Made by a program: the position numbers and the translations under genes. Below are positions 1 through 4,734 of a stretch of 7,414 nt of DNA, piece by piece. The stretch's first letter is position 1, and every line of letters starts with the position of its first letter. The notes below the pieces were generated by a model. The model made no database searches and was not told where the DNA came from. It was given only the letters and a program-made list of their open reading frames with translations. Source of the DNA: an uncultured Collinsella sp. (GTDB taxonomy: Bacteria > Actinomycetota > Coriobacteriia > Coriobacteriales > Coriobacteriaceae). The stretch lies in contig UQLI01000050.1 of NCBI GenBank assembly GCA_900541715.1, positions 1 to 7,414 on the forward strand, written 5' to 3'.

Positions 1-157
1 CGCCGCCGATGAGAAGCGCCGCACAGAGGATTCCCGCACCAGCCGCGCAGACCTGCTTACGGGAGAACTCGCGCCCGAAGAGCACGAGCGGCTTCTTAGC
101 ATTCTCCTCCTTCGTCGAATCCGATCGTTTAATTTCCCGAGAGCCGTACTCATCCAT
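1..157 (-). CDS. Partial membrane-anchored protein of unknown function (N-terminus only)
   Basis: An open frame reads leftward off the window edge from an ATG at 157; 52 codons are visible. A GGAG ribosome-binding site sits 7 nt upstream, and in-frame stops lie just before it, so the start is well supported. The first ~35 residues are hydrophilic and charged (begins MDEYGSREIKR, with a KEENAKK stretch). From about residue 36 the sequence becomes hydrophobic (VCAAGAGILCAALLIGG), the start of a membrane segment or signal anchor. This predicts a cytoplasmic N-terminal tail and a membrane-anchored body outside the window. There is no clear lipobox. The family cannot be recognised from so short a piece. 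It is divergent from the XRE regulator at 284 and shares its control region, so it is a candidate target of that regulator (inference). Confidence 0.65.
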   Translation of the reverse strand, partial: MDEYGSREIKRSDSTKEENAKKPLVLFGREFSRKQVCAAGAGILCAALLIGG

Positions 158-199
158 CGGCAAACTCCAGTTCAATTATCAGAGGTCTAACTTAGCGGC

Positions 200-205
200 A
201 TTGTA
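200..205 (-). promoter_or_regulatory. Candidate -10 box for the leftward membrane-protein gene
   Basis: Read on the minus strand this is TACAAT, one mismatch from TATAAT and about 43 nt upstream of the ATG at 157. No good -35 lies at 16-18 nt: the corresponding bases (223-228, CCTATA on the minus strand) fall inside the first of the two regulatory repeats at 215-242. A protein bound there would touch this promoter. The assignment rests on motif and position only. Confidence 0.3.
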
Positions 206-212
206 TTCCAAA

Positions 213-241
213 TTGTCACTTATATAGGTGTGACTCATATA
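213..241 (+). promoter_or_regulatory. Candidate promoter of the XRE regulator gene
   Basis: TTGTCA (213-218, one mismatch to TTGACA) is followed after 17 nt by CATATA (236-241), a poor -10. Both elements overlap the direct repeats at 215-242. An alternative pairing is TTGTAT (201-206) with TATAGG (223-228) at a 16-nt spacing. Either way, a regulator bound to the repeats would contact the polymerase, as expected for autoregulation. The transcription start is not fixed. Confidence 0.35.
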
Positions 242-242
242 G
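215..242. promoter_or_regulatory. Tandem operator repeats resembling controller-protein C-boxes
   Basis: GTCACTTATATAG (215-227) and GTGACTCATATAG (230-242) match at 11 of 13 positions and start exactly 15 bp apart. The first copy is the core of an imperfect palindrome, CACTTATATAGGTG (217-230, 6 of 7 base pairs); the second is much less symmetric. From memory of the family, C-protein operators hold two adjacent boxes of the ACTTATAGTC/GACTCATAGTC type just upstream of the C gene, and these repeats resemble them in core, order and spacing. The canonical AGTC right half-sites are missing, so this is a related or diverged operator. It lies between the divergent membrane-protein gene and the XRE gene and could serve both. 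Confidence 0.55.
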
Positions 243-283
243 AACCGAAACGAATCATTGGCACAACCTATTAGGAGGTGCCA

Positions 284-514
284 ATGACTCAGTTAGATAT
301 AAAGATGAGGGTCGGGCTGAGAATAAAAGAGTTGAGAAACGAACTCGGCTATAGCCAGGAAACTATTGCGTACTCTATCGAAATGTCCCGAACATACTTC
401 GCTGAGGTCGAAACCGGCAAGCGGAACATATCAATTGAAAATATCGACCGGATTGCACAAGGGCTCGGCGTTTCCCTGAAAGAGTTCTTCAACTCTGACC
501 TCTTTGTCAAATAA
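284..514 (+). CDS. Small XRE-family transcriptional regulator, controller (C) protein-like
   Basis: This is a 76-residue single-domain DNA-binding protein that fills one Cro/C1-type helix-turn-helix fold (five helices). The HTH covers about residues 24-43, with recognition helix SRTYFAEVE. The following GKRNISIENIDRIAQGLGVSLKEFF is typical of the family. The RTY...E.G.RN pattern, size and lack of a second domain match controller proteins of type II restriction-modification systems, which bind as dimers to tandem operators at their own promoter. The start is the ATG at 284: AGGAGG (273-278) sits 5 nt before it, whereas the in-frame GTG at 278 overlaps that site. The gene uses ATA, AGA and AGG codons and is A+T-richer than the GC-rich genes to its right, suggesting transfer. 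No methylase, nuclease or toxin gene adjoins it; 358 non-coding bases follow. It could equally be a general XRE autorepressor. The XRE call is firm; the C-protein role is inferred. Confidence 0.85.
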   Translation: MTQLDIKMRVGLRIKELRNELGYSQETIAYSIEMSRTYFAEVETGKRNISIENIDRIAQGLGVSLKEFFNSDLFVK

Positions 515-648
515 GACAGAGCACAAATCGAATTAGAACGAAAGGACAGACTTCCAACGTCATCTAATGTCCAACAGGGCTTCAATAGCAATCAAAAGGT
601 ATCAAAGGGCTGCCGGAAACTGGCTTGCCCTACGGCAACGACAGCCTA

Positions 649-718
649 GGTTTTCAACGCTTTCCATAGCCGGAGGGTCCCACATCCAGCCCGTAGGCTG
701 TGGGAAGGGTTGAAAACC
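649..718. repeat. Long two-tier inverted repeat
   Basis: The outer arms GGTTTTCAAC (649-658) and GTTGAAAACC (709-718) are perfect 10-bp complements. Nested inside are CCCACA (679-684) with TGTGGG (699-704), then GCC (689-691) with GGC (696-698) closing a CGTA loop. As RNA this gives a stem, an asymmetric internal loop (mostly on the left side) and a stem-loop. There is no T-tract on either strand, so a simple terminator is unlikely. A structured RNA or a protein-binding palindrome would fit. Confidence 0.5.
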
Positions 719-721
719 GGC

Positions 722-806
722 CCTGAGGGTGAAACTCTGGGGTGAAATATGAAGTCGCGATGTTTTCCCCATAGAATGAACTTTCACCCCTTTTTCACCC
801 CTCAGG
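722..806. repeat. Imperfect inverted repeat built from GGGGTGAAA units
   Basis: On the left are CCTGAGGGTGAAA (722-734) and GGGGTGAAA (739-747). On the right are TTTCACCCC (782-790) and TTTCACCCCTCAGG (793-806). The inner pair is a perfect 9-bp complement; the outer pair matches over 13-14 bases with one extra C. Related units follow at TTTTCCCC (763-770) and TTTTACCCC (811-819), and beyond the tRNA at TTTACCCC (970-977). Because the short unit recurs in both orientations, the array looks more like protein-binding sites than one RNA hairpin, though both are possible. Confidence 0.5.
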
Positions 807-833
807 CGGGTTTTACCCCTATCCATACAGAAA

Positions 834-863
834 CAGGTCAGACGATTTATACCGTCTGACCTG
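834..863 (-). terminator. Hairpin terminator-like structure after tRNA-Arg
   Basis: CAGGTCAGACG (834-844) and CGTCTGACCTG (853-863) form a perfect 11-bp stem with an 8-nt loop. It begins 9 nt after the tRNA CCA end in the direction of tRNA transcription. The following minus-strand sequence (TTTCTGTATGG) is only weakly T-rich, so termination efficiency is uncertain. Position and symmetry make it the probable end of the tRNA transcript. Confidence 0.65.
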
Positions 864-872
864 CTATTTCTC

Positions 873-948
873 TGGTGCCCCCGGGCGGATTCGAACCGTC
901 GACACCCGCTTTAGGAGAGCGGTGCTCTATCCCCTGAGCTACGGAGGC
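873..948 (-). tRNA. tRNA-Arg, anticodon CCT
   Basis: The minus strand folds into a complete cloverleaf of 73 nt plus an encoded CCA (873-875). The acceptor arms are GCCTCCG (942-948) and CGGGGGC (877-883), with one G-T pair. The D-stem GCTC/GAGC closes AGGGGATA. The anticodon stem CCGCT/AGCGG holds the loop CTCCTAA, with anticodon CCT at 913-915 reading AGG arginine codons. The variable loop has 5 nt, and the T-loop TTCGAAT is canonical. The T-stem GACGG/CCGCC has one A-C mismatch at its second pair (tRNA positions 50-64), which is unusual but tolerable. AGG is a rare codon in such genomes, and minor Arg tRNA genes are frequent integration sites for mobile elements. Confidence 0.95.
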
Positions 949-958
949 ATGTTGTACT

Positions 959-964
959 AGTGTA
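959..964 (-). promoter_or_regulatory. Candidate -10 box of the tRNA promoter
   Basis: Read on the minus strand this is TACACT (4 of 6 to TATAAT), ending 10 nt before the mature tRNA 5' end. No good -35 is found at 16-18 nt. A small perfect hairpin, GCCATG/CATGGC (981-997, loop TAGCG), covers that position. No gene is seen in the rest of 949-1113. Confidence 0.35.
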
Positions 965-1113
965 GCAGATTTACCCCTTTGCCATGTAGCGCATGGCCAC
1001 TCATCGAGAAGGCTCTATAGCGAATAGTTTCCGAGGGCAATCCTCAATATCGGAAAGAATAACCCGGAATAACGCGAAATAATGGGACAAGCTTTCCCAA
1101 CTGGCCCTCAAAA

Positions 1114-1159
1114 GGAAAATGCATCCCGGAATGAGAACAAATTCCGGGATGCATTTTCC
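1114..1159 (-). terminator. Strong intrinsic terminator of the mannose PTS operon
   Basis: GGAAAATGCATCCCGGAAT (1114-1132) and its exact complement (1141-1159) form a 19-bp stem with an 8-nt loop. On the minus strand the 3' arm ends in TTTTCC and runs on into TTTT. It starts 18 nt after the stop codon of the DUF956 gene. The A-rich 5' and T-rich 3' arms are typical of a Rho-independent terminator. The near symmetry would also let it stop opposing transcripts. Confidence 0.85.
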
Positions 1160-1177
1160 GCCATCTATCGCCAACGA

Positions 1178-1576
1178 TTAGCTGTCTCTGTGGAAAAGGC
1201 TCTTGATGGCAGCGGGGATGCTCTTGGCGCCCTTGGTCGTTACGTCGATAAAATCGGGCGAACGCACGAGCTTATCCTCATCGACGTACTTACGGACCGC
1301 ACGAAGCGTCTCTTTGTCATCGCGCGTCGTAAACGTAAAGTGGCCGTTATCCTTGGTAAAGATGGCAAAACGCGTGATCTTCTTGGTGCCGCGCAAAACC
1401 TCGGCGGCAATATAGTCGACCTCGTCCCACGGGATTTGAATATAATCCTCGGGATTGCGCTCGTTATAGTACTCGAACGCCTTATTGCCCACCATCACGT
1501 TACCGTGGCTGGTAAGCCCCATCAGGCAGGTTGCCGGCGTTGCCAGATCGACCGTGCTGTTCTGAGATTGCGCCAT
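1178..1576 (-). CDS. manO: DUF956 family protein (ManO), mannose PTS-associated
   Basis: This is a 132-residue soluble protein of the DUF956 family, almost always encoded beside mannose-family PTS genes and thought to modulate their expression or activity; its biochemistry is not settled. Family-like features are STVDL near the N-terminus, GNVMVGNKAFEYYNERNPED, the IQIPWDEVDYIAAEV block, ITRFAIFTKDNGHFTFTTRD, and a C-terminal VRSPDF. No membrane segment or signal peptide is seen. The start is the ATG at 1576, with GAGG 5 nt upstream and a second GGAGGG further back; a TTG at 1594 overlaps the latter and is rejected. It is the last gene of the operon, 120 bp after manZ, and the gap contains a terminator-like hairpin, so it may be expressed below the transporter genes or have separate control. 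It ends just before the strong terminator. Confidence 0.88.
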   Translation of the reverse strand: MAQSQNSTVDLATPATCLMGLTSHGNVMVGNKAFEYYNERNPEDYIQIPWDEVDYIAAEVLRGTKKITRFAIFTKDNGHFTFTTRDDKETLRAVRKYVDEDKLVRSPDFIDVTTKGAKSIPAAIKSLFHRDS

Positions 1577-1604
1577 ACGCGCCTCGCCCTCCAATTAAAA
1601 CAAT

Positions 1605-1640
1605 CGGACCGCATCCAGTGTACCCACCGGGTGCGGTCCG
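1605..1640 (-). terminator. Intercistronic terminator-like hairpin between manZ and manO
   Basis: CGGACCGCATCC (1605-1616) pairs with GGGTGCGGTCCG (1629-1640) over 12 bp with one G-T wobble and a 12-nt loop. On the minus strand ATTGTTTTAATT follows directly, a T-rich tail leading into the manO ribosome-binding region. This fits a partial terminator that lets some transcription through to manO, or a stability hairpin for the manXYZ message. Confidence 0.65.
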
Positions 1641-1696
1641 TTTCAATGGCTCAAAAGCCCTTACCTAGCAACTCTCGGTCTTAAGCCGAAGCGTGC

Positions 1697-2617
1697 TTAC
1701 ATGAAGCCGCAGAAGCGACCGATGATGCCGACGGCGAAGAGAGCCAGGATGATGACGATCGGGCTAACCTTCTTCTTGAGGAGCTTGCAGACCAGCAGGG
1801 TCAGGCACACGGCGGCAAGGCCGGGGATGAGCTGATCGAGGTTGGCCTGAAGCGTGGTGACCTTCATCTGATCAAGGGCGGTAGCACCGACGGAGTTGTA
1901 CATCGTCAGCGCTTCCTTGATACCCTCGGAACCGGAAGGCAGGCTAGCCCAGTCGATAAAGGCGCCAGCAGACTGCTTGACCGTGGAGACGATCGGGGTG
2001 AAGGAAATGGACACCCAGCGCTCGACCAGGGCGCCGATGATGAACATACCCAGGATGGAAGCGCCCTCGGTGACCTTGCCCATCAGACCGCCGGAGAGGT
2101 CCTTGGCGATAGAGGAGCCGACCTTGTAGCCAAACTCCTGCGTGTACCACAGGAAAGCGTAACGGATGATGTTCCACGCGAAGAAGAACAGCAGCGGACC
2201 GACGATGCTGCCGGACATGGCCAGGGAAGCGCCCAGAGCGCCCAGAATCGGGCGAAGGGTGAACCAGAAGACGGGGTCACCGACGCCGGCGAGCGGACCC
2301 ATCATACCGACCTTGACGCCCTGGATGGCGACGTCATCGATCGGAGCACCGTTGGCGCGCTCCTCCTCGAGGGCGAGGGTAACGCCAATGACGGGGGCGG
2401 AAACATAGGGGTGGGTGTTATAGAACTCCAGGTGGCGCTTAAGCGCGGCAATCTGGTCATCCTTGCTGGTGTAGAGCTTCTTGATCGCAGGGATCATTGC
2501 GAAGCACCAGCCGCCGTTCTGCATACGCTCGTAGTTCCACGAGCCCTGAAGGAACTGATGACGGAAGCAAACCTTCTTACGGTCAGCCTTGGTGAGCTGA
2601 ATCTTGTTCTCTGCCAT
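1697..2617 (-). CDS. manZ: Mannose-family PTS permease component IID
   Basis: This is a 306-residue IID membrane subunit of a mannose/fructose/sorbose-family PTS transporter. With IIC it forms the sugar-translocating complex served by IIAB. The N-terminus (KIQLTKADRKKVCFRHQFLQ) and the WNYERMQNGGWCFAMIPAIKKLY block are hallmarks of IID, as is the GPLAGVGDP motif at about residues 107-115. Hydrophobic segments follow it, and a final pair near the C-terminus ends in RFCGFM. Length is normal. The start is the ATG at 2617 (MAENK), with GGGGAG 8 nt upstream; a GTG at 2626 abuts the purine tract and is less likely. It lies 16 bp after manY and is clearly cotranscribed. In other bacteria IIC/IID also serve as receptors for some bacteriocins and phages. 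Sugar specificity cannot be told from sequence alone. Confidence 0.95.
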   Translation of the reverse strand: MAENKIQLTKADRKKVCFRHQFLQGSWNYERMQNGGWCFAMIPAIKKLYTSKDDQIAALKRHLEFYNTHPYVSAPVIGVTLALEEERANGAPIDDVAIQGVKVGMMGPLAGVGDPVFWFTLRPILGALGASLAMSGSIVGPLLFFFAWNIIRYAFLWYTQEFGYKVGSSIAKDLSGGLMGKVTEGASILGMFIIGALVERWVSISFTPIVSTVKQSAGAFIDWASLPSGSEGIKEALTMYNSVGATALDQMKVTTLQANLDQLIPGLAAVCLTLLVCKLLKKKVSPIVIILALFAVGIIGRFCGFM

Positions 2618-2633
2618 ATGTATCACTCCCCTC

Positions 2634-3452
2634 CTACTCGTAATCGTTCAGAATGTCGCCGAGCGGGTCGCCGGAGCCACCGCCCGTGCCGCCACCCTGC
2701 TTGGCCAGATCCTTAAGGCCAAGGTAGATGAGGGCAAGGGAGATGCCGATGAGGCCAAGGGCGATCAGCGTGAGCTGAGGGATGGCAGCAAGGACAAAGC
2801 CGAGGATGAAGAACGGCCAGGTCTCCTTGGTGGCCATCATGTTGATGACCATGGCGTAACCGACGGAAGCGACCATGCCGCCGCCGACGGCCATGCCGCC
2901 GGACAGCCAGTCGGGCATAGCGTTAAGCGCGTTGGTAACAGCCTCGGCCGGGATAACGCACAGAAGTACTGCCGGGATGGCGATACGAAGGCCCTGCATG
3001 AGGATGGCAGCGTACTGCCAGCGCTCGATGCCGGAGAAGTCGCCCTTCTCGGCGCAACCGTCCATGGCGTGAGCGATAGCGGTAGCAATGGTACGGCAGA
3101 TCATGGTCAGGAACAGACCAGCGACCGACAGCGGGACGGCGACGGCGATGGCCGCGGTAACGGCCTTGGCCGAATCAGTGGCGCCACCGTTGAGGGCGAG
3201 CACCATGATGATCGAAGAAGCGACCGAGGCCAGAGCGGCGTCAGGCGCGACGGCGGCGCCGACGTTAGCCCAGCCAAGGGCCATCATCTGGAGCGAACCG
3301 CCCAGGAGGATGCCCTCCTGAAGGTGACCGGTTACGAGACCGATAAGCGTGCATGCCACGAGCGGCTGATGGAACTGGAACTCATCCAGAATGCCTTCCA
3401 TACCGGCAAGCAACGCGACAATCGCAACAAGCAGAATAGTGATTGCAGACAT
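2634..3452 (-). CDS. manY: Mannose-family PTS permease component IIC
   Basis: This is a 272-residue polytopic membrane protein, the IIC channel subunit of the mannose-family PTS. Recognisable IIC signatures are FQFHQPLVACTLIGL near residue 25, HLQEGILLGGSLQMMALGW, and VGAAVAPDAALASVAS. Several hydrophobic helices follow, with the last near residues 220-247. The C-terminus is an unusual hydrophilic Gly-rich tail (KQGGGTGGGSGDPLGD) ending in ILNDYE. The start ATG at 3452 has AGGAGGG 8 nt upstream. It sits 18 bp after manX and 16 bp before manZ, within one leftward operon. It acts in the cytoplasmic membrane with IID, receiving phosphate for the sugar from IIB. Confidence 0.95.
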   Translation of the reverse strand: MSAITILLVAIVALLAGMEGILDEFQFHQPLVACTLIGLVTGHLQEGILLGGSLQMMALGWANVGAAVAPDAALASVASSIIMVLALNGGATDSAKAVTAAIAVAVPLSVAGLFLTMICRTIATAIAHAMDGCAEKGDFSGIERWQYAAILMQGLRIAIPAVLLCVIPAEAVTNALNAMPDWLSGGMAVGGGMVASVGYAMVINMMATKETWPFFILGFVLAAIPQLTLIALGLIGISLALIYLGLKDLAKQGGGTGGGSGDPLGDILNDYE

Positions 3453-3470
3453 GTATCGGACCCTCCTTTA

Positions 3471-4460
3471 CTATGCTTGAGCGGCCAGTTCGGCCTTAGC
3501 TTTCTTCAACATGGCGTCGAGATCCTCGGAGGAATCCGAAGGAACCTTGCGGACCTCGAACTTGACGCCCTTGGCCTTGAGGGCCTCGAGAGTCTTAACG
3601 TCGTCATCGCCCATGGCGACGGCGTTGGTGACGACGACCTTGCCCTTGGAGTGAGCCATGGAACCGATGTTGACTTCCTTGATGTCGACGCCGGCCTCGA
3701 TGGCCTTGAGCAGATCCTGCGGGTTCTCGAAGAGCAGCATGGCCTTGGTGTCACCAAAGCGCGTGTCCTTGACGACCTCGGCCATCTTCTTGATGGGCAC
3801 GACGTTGGCATGGACTCCCGGAGGGGCAGCCTGCTCGATCATGGTCTTGCGGAGCTCGTCGTGAGCAACGCCGTCGGAAACCACGATGATGCGGTTGGGG
3901 TTGATCTGCTTGGTCCACGTGGTGGCCACCTGACCATGAAGCAGACGGGTGTCGATACGGACGTGGGCAATCTTGATGTGCCCGTCGCCGATGACCGTTC
4001 CCGGAGGGATGGCGCCTGCAGGAGCAGCGGCGGCCGCAGCCGGCTTCTTCTCCTCGGGCTCCAGAGACTCGGGCTTGACGCGCACGCCAGCCTTAGCCTC
4101 AGTCACGAGATGTTTTGCGATCGCATGTGCAGTGTTCTTTGCGTCAAAGCGCTGCGAATATGCCTCGATGAGCATAGGCAGGTTGACACCGGTGACGATA
4201 GCCCAGGAATCATGGCCCTCGATGAGCCCGCTGATCTGGTTGAACGGCGTGCCGCCCCACAGATCAACGAGGAAGAGCACCTGCTCCTGGTCCTCGAAGG
4301 AAGCGATTGCTTCCTCGACCTTGGCACGGAAGTCGTCGGGGCCCATGCTCGGCTCGAGCGAGACCACGGCAACAGACGGCTGATCGCCAAAGACCATCGA
4401 GCCCGTCTGCTTGATTCCAGCTGCCAAGTCCCCGTGGCTAGCAAGAACAATACTTACCAT
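3471..4460 (-). CDS. manX: Mannose-family PTS fused IIAB component
   Basis: This is a 329-residue cytoplasmic phosphocarrier fusing IIA and IIB. The IIA domain (about 1-125) has the phosphorylation site in MVSIVLASHGDLA, with His9 accepting phosphate from HPr, and the LVDLWGGTPFNQ motif. An Ala/Pro-rich linker (about 128-155, EEKKPAAAAAAPAG) joins it to IIB (about 160-329). In IIB, RIDTRLLHGQVATTW contains the second site, His175, followed by NRIIVVSDGVAHDELRKTM and QAAPPGV as in E. coli ManX. Length matches the fused form. The start is the ATG at 4460, with AGGAGG 7 nt upstream; a GTG at 4463 is too close to that site. It is the first gene of the operon, with the promoter at 4531-4536. In related systems IIAB also signals sugar flux to regulators. 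Confidence 0.96.
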   Translation of the reverse strand: MVSIVLASHGDLAAGIKQTGSMVFGDQPSVAVVSLEPSMGPDDFRAKVEEAIASFEDQEQVLFLVDLWGGTPFNQISGLIEGHDSWAIVTGVNLPMLIEAYSQRFDAKNTAHAIAKHLVTEAKAGVRVKPESLEPEEKKPAAAAAAPAGAIPPGTVIGDGHIKIAHVRIDTRLLHGQVATTWTKQINPNRIIVVSDGVAHDELRKTMIEQAAPPGVHANVVPIKKMAEVVKDTRFGDTKAMLLFENPQDLLKAIEAGVDIKEVNIGSMAHSKGKVVVTNAVAMGDDDVKTLEALKAKGVKFEVRKVPSDSSEDLDAMLKKAKAELAAQA

Positions 4461-4484
4461 CACATAACCTCCTTTTTGTCTACG

Positions 4485-4511
4485 TATTTCCTACACGACA
4501 TGAAGGAAGTA
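4485..4511 (-). promoter_or_regulatory. Possible hairpin in the manX leader
   Basis: Within the roughly 64-nt untranslated leader, TATTTCCT (4485-4492) can pair with AGGAAGTA (4504-4511) except at one position, leaving an 11-nt loop. The stem is short and A-T-rich, so it may not form stably. It lies just upstream of the AGGAGG ribosome-binding site and could affect stability or translation. Confidence 0.25.
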
Positions 4512-4530
4512 TACCTGTTTGGTTTGTGGA

Positions 4531-4536
4531 ATTATA
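4531..4536 (-). promoter_or_regulatory. manXYZO promoter, -10 box
   Basis: The minus strand reads a perfect TATAAT here, predicting transcription start near 4524 and a leader of about 64 nt. At 17 nt upstream the -35 position (4554-4559) reads ATCCAA, a poor match to TTGACA, and there is no extended -10 TG. A good -10 with a weak -35 is typical of promoters needing an activator, which fits the repeats just upstream. Confidence 0.6.
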
Positions 4537-4561
4537 GCTAAATTCGCAAAAGGTTGGATTA

Positions 4562-4590
4562 TTTGTTTAAACGTCTAAGTTTGTTACAAA
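4562..4590. promoter_or_regulatory. Candidate operator sites upstream of the man promoter
   Basis: TTTGTTTAAAC (4562-4572) is centred at about -43 relative to the predicted start, and TTTGTTACAAA (4580-4590), a palindrome with one central base, at about -61. The 11-base TTTGTTTAAAC recurs at 4724-4734, where the core extends to the perfect palindrome TGTTTAAACA. These positions suit an activator or catabolite regulator. The sequence around the 4573 CG is a poor match to the CcpA cre consensus. No regulator gene is in this window. Confidence 0.4.
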
Positions 4591-4723
4591 TTGATTACGT
4601 TGCCGGTTTACAGCTTATTGCCTGCTAAAACGTGATTTGCTGATTGCTTTCAAAGACATATAAAGGTGCACTGTTCGTTAAGACCGTTTTTTGGTGGATC
4701 CCAATGCGTCTGCGTGCCACCAT

Positions 4724-4734
4724 TTTGTTTAAAC
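4724..4734. repeat. Second copy of the TTTGTTTAAAC repeat
   Basis: This is an exact 11-base direct copy of 4562-4572, lying 162 bp further from the manX promoter and extending to the palindrome TGTTTAAACA (4726-4735). Two copies in one intergenic region suggest a looping or distal operator, but chance recurrence in A+T-rich DNA is possible. Confidence 0.35.

Larger units (their letters stand above)
515..872. other. Gene-free, repeat-rich interval between the XRE gene and the tRNA
   Basis: No convincing gene lies here. An open frame on the minus strand (602-826) has no family-like features and is produced by the repeat-rich DNA. From 515 to about 600 the DNA is A+T-rich like the regulator gene; base composition shifts near 605. 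From 649 to 863 it is dominated by inverted and direct repeats, listed separately. Possible explanations are a structured non-coding RNA, binding sites for an integrase or replication protein of an integrated element at the tRNA, or the scar of a lost element. Confidence 0.5.

Noticed and set aside
649..806. CRISPR array
   Set aside because: The repeats are short, inverted and unevenly spaced, with no regular repeat-spacer alternation and no cas gene nearby.
602..826. Minus-strand open frame of 74 codons in the repeat region
   Set aside because: It consists of translated inverted repeats, has no clear ribosome-binding site and resembles no family I know.
1082..1684. Plus-strand open frame of 200 codons over the DUF956 gene
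   Set aside because: It runs through the operon terminator hairpin and the intercistronic hairpin and is antisense to a recognised gene; no ribosome-binding site supports it.
2604..4541. Long plus-strand open frame of 645 codons opposite manX, manY and manZ
   Set aside because: It is antisense to three clearly recognised genes, has low-complexity Asp/Gly/His/Arg-rich content and no family-like motif. It is open because of the codon bias of the GC-rich genes on the other strand.
4572..4586. Possible cre (catabolite repression) site around the CG at 4573
   Set aside because: Several fixed positions of the cre consensus are mismatched, so it is no better than chance.
4700..4721. Sigma-54-like element (TGGCACG on the minus strand) upstream of the man operon
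   Set aside because: The -12 element is missing: GG-to-GC spacing is 9 instead of 10 and TTGC is absent. It lies some 240 bp from manX, and sigma-54 is generally not found in Actinomycetota.
4691..4730. Plus-strand terminator-like GGTGG/CCACC arms followed by ATTTTGTTT
   Set aside because: The stem is only 5-6 bp with a loop near 20 nt, and no plus-strand gene precedes it; on the minus strand there is no T-tract, so it cannot serve hypA.
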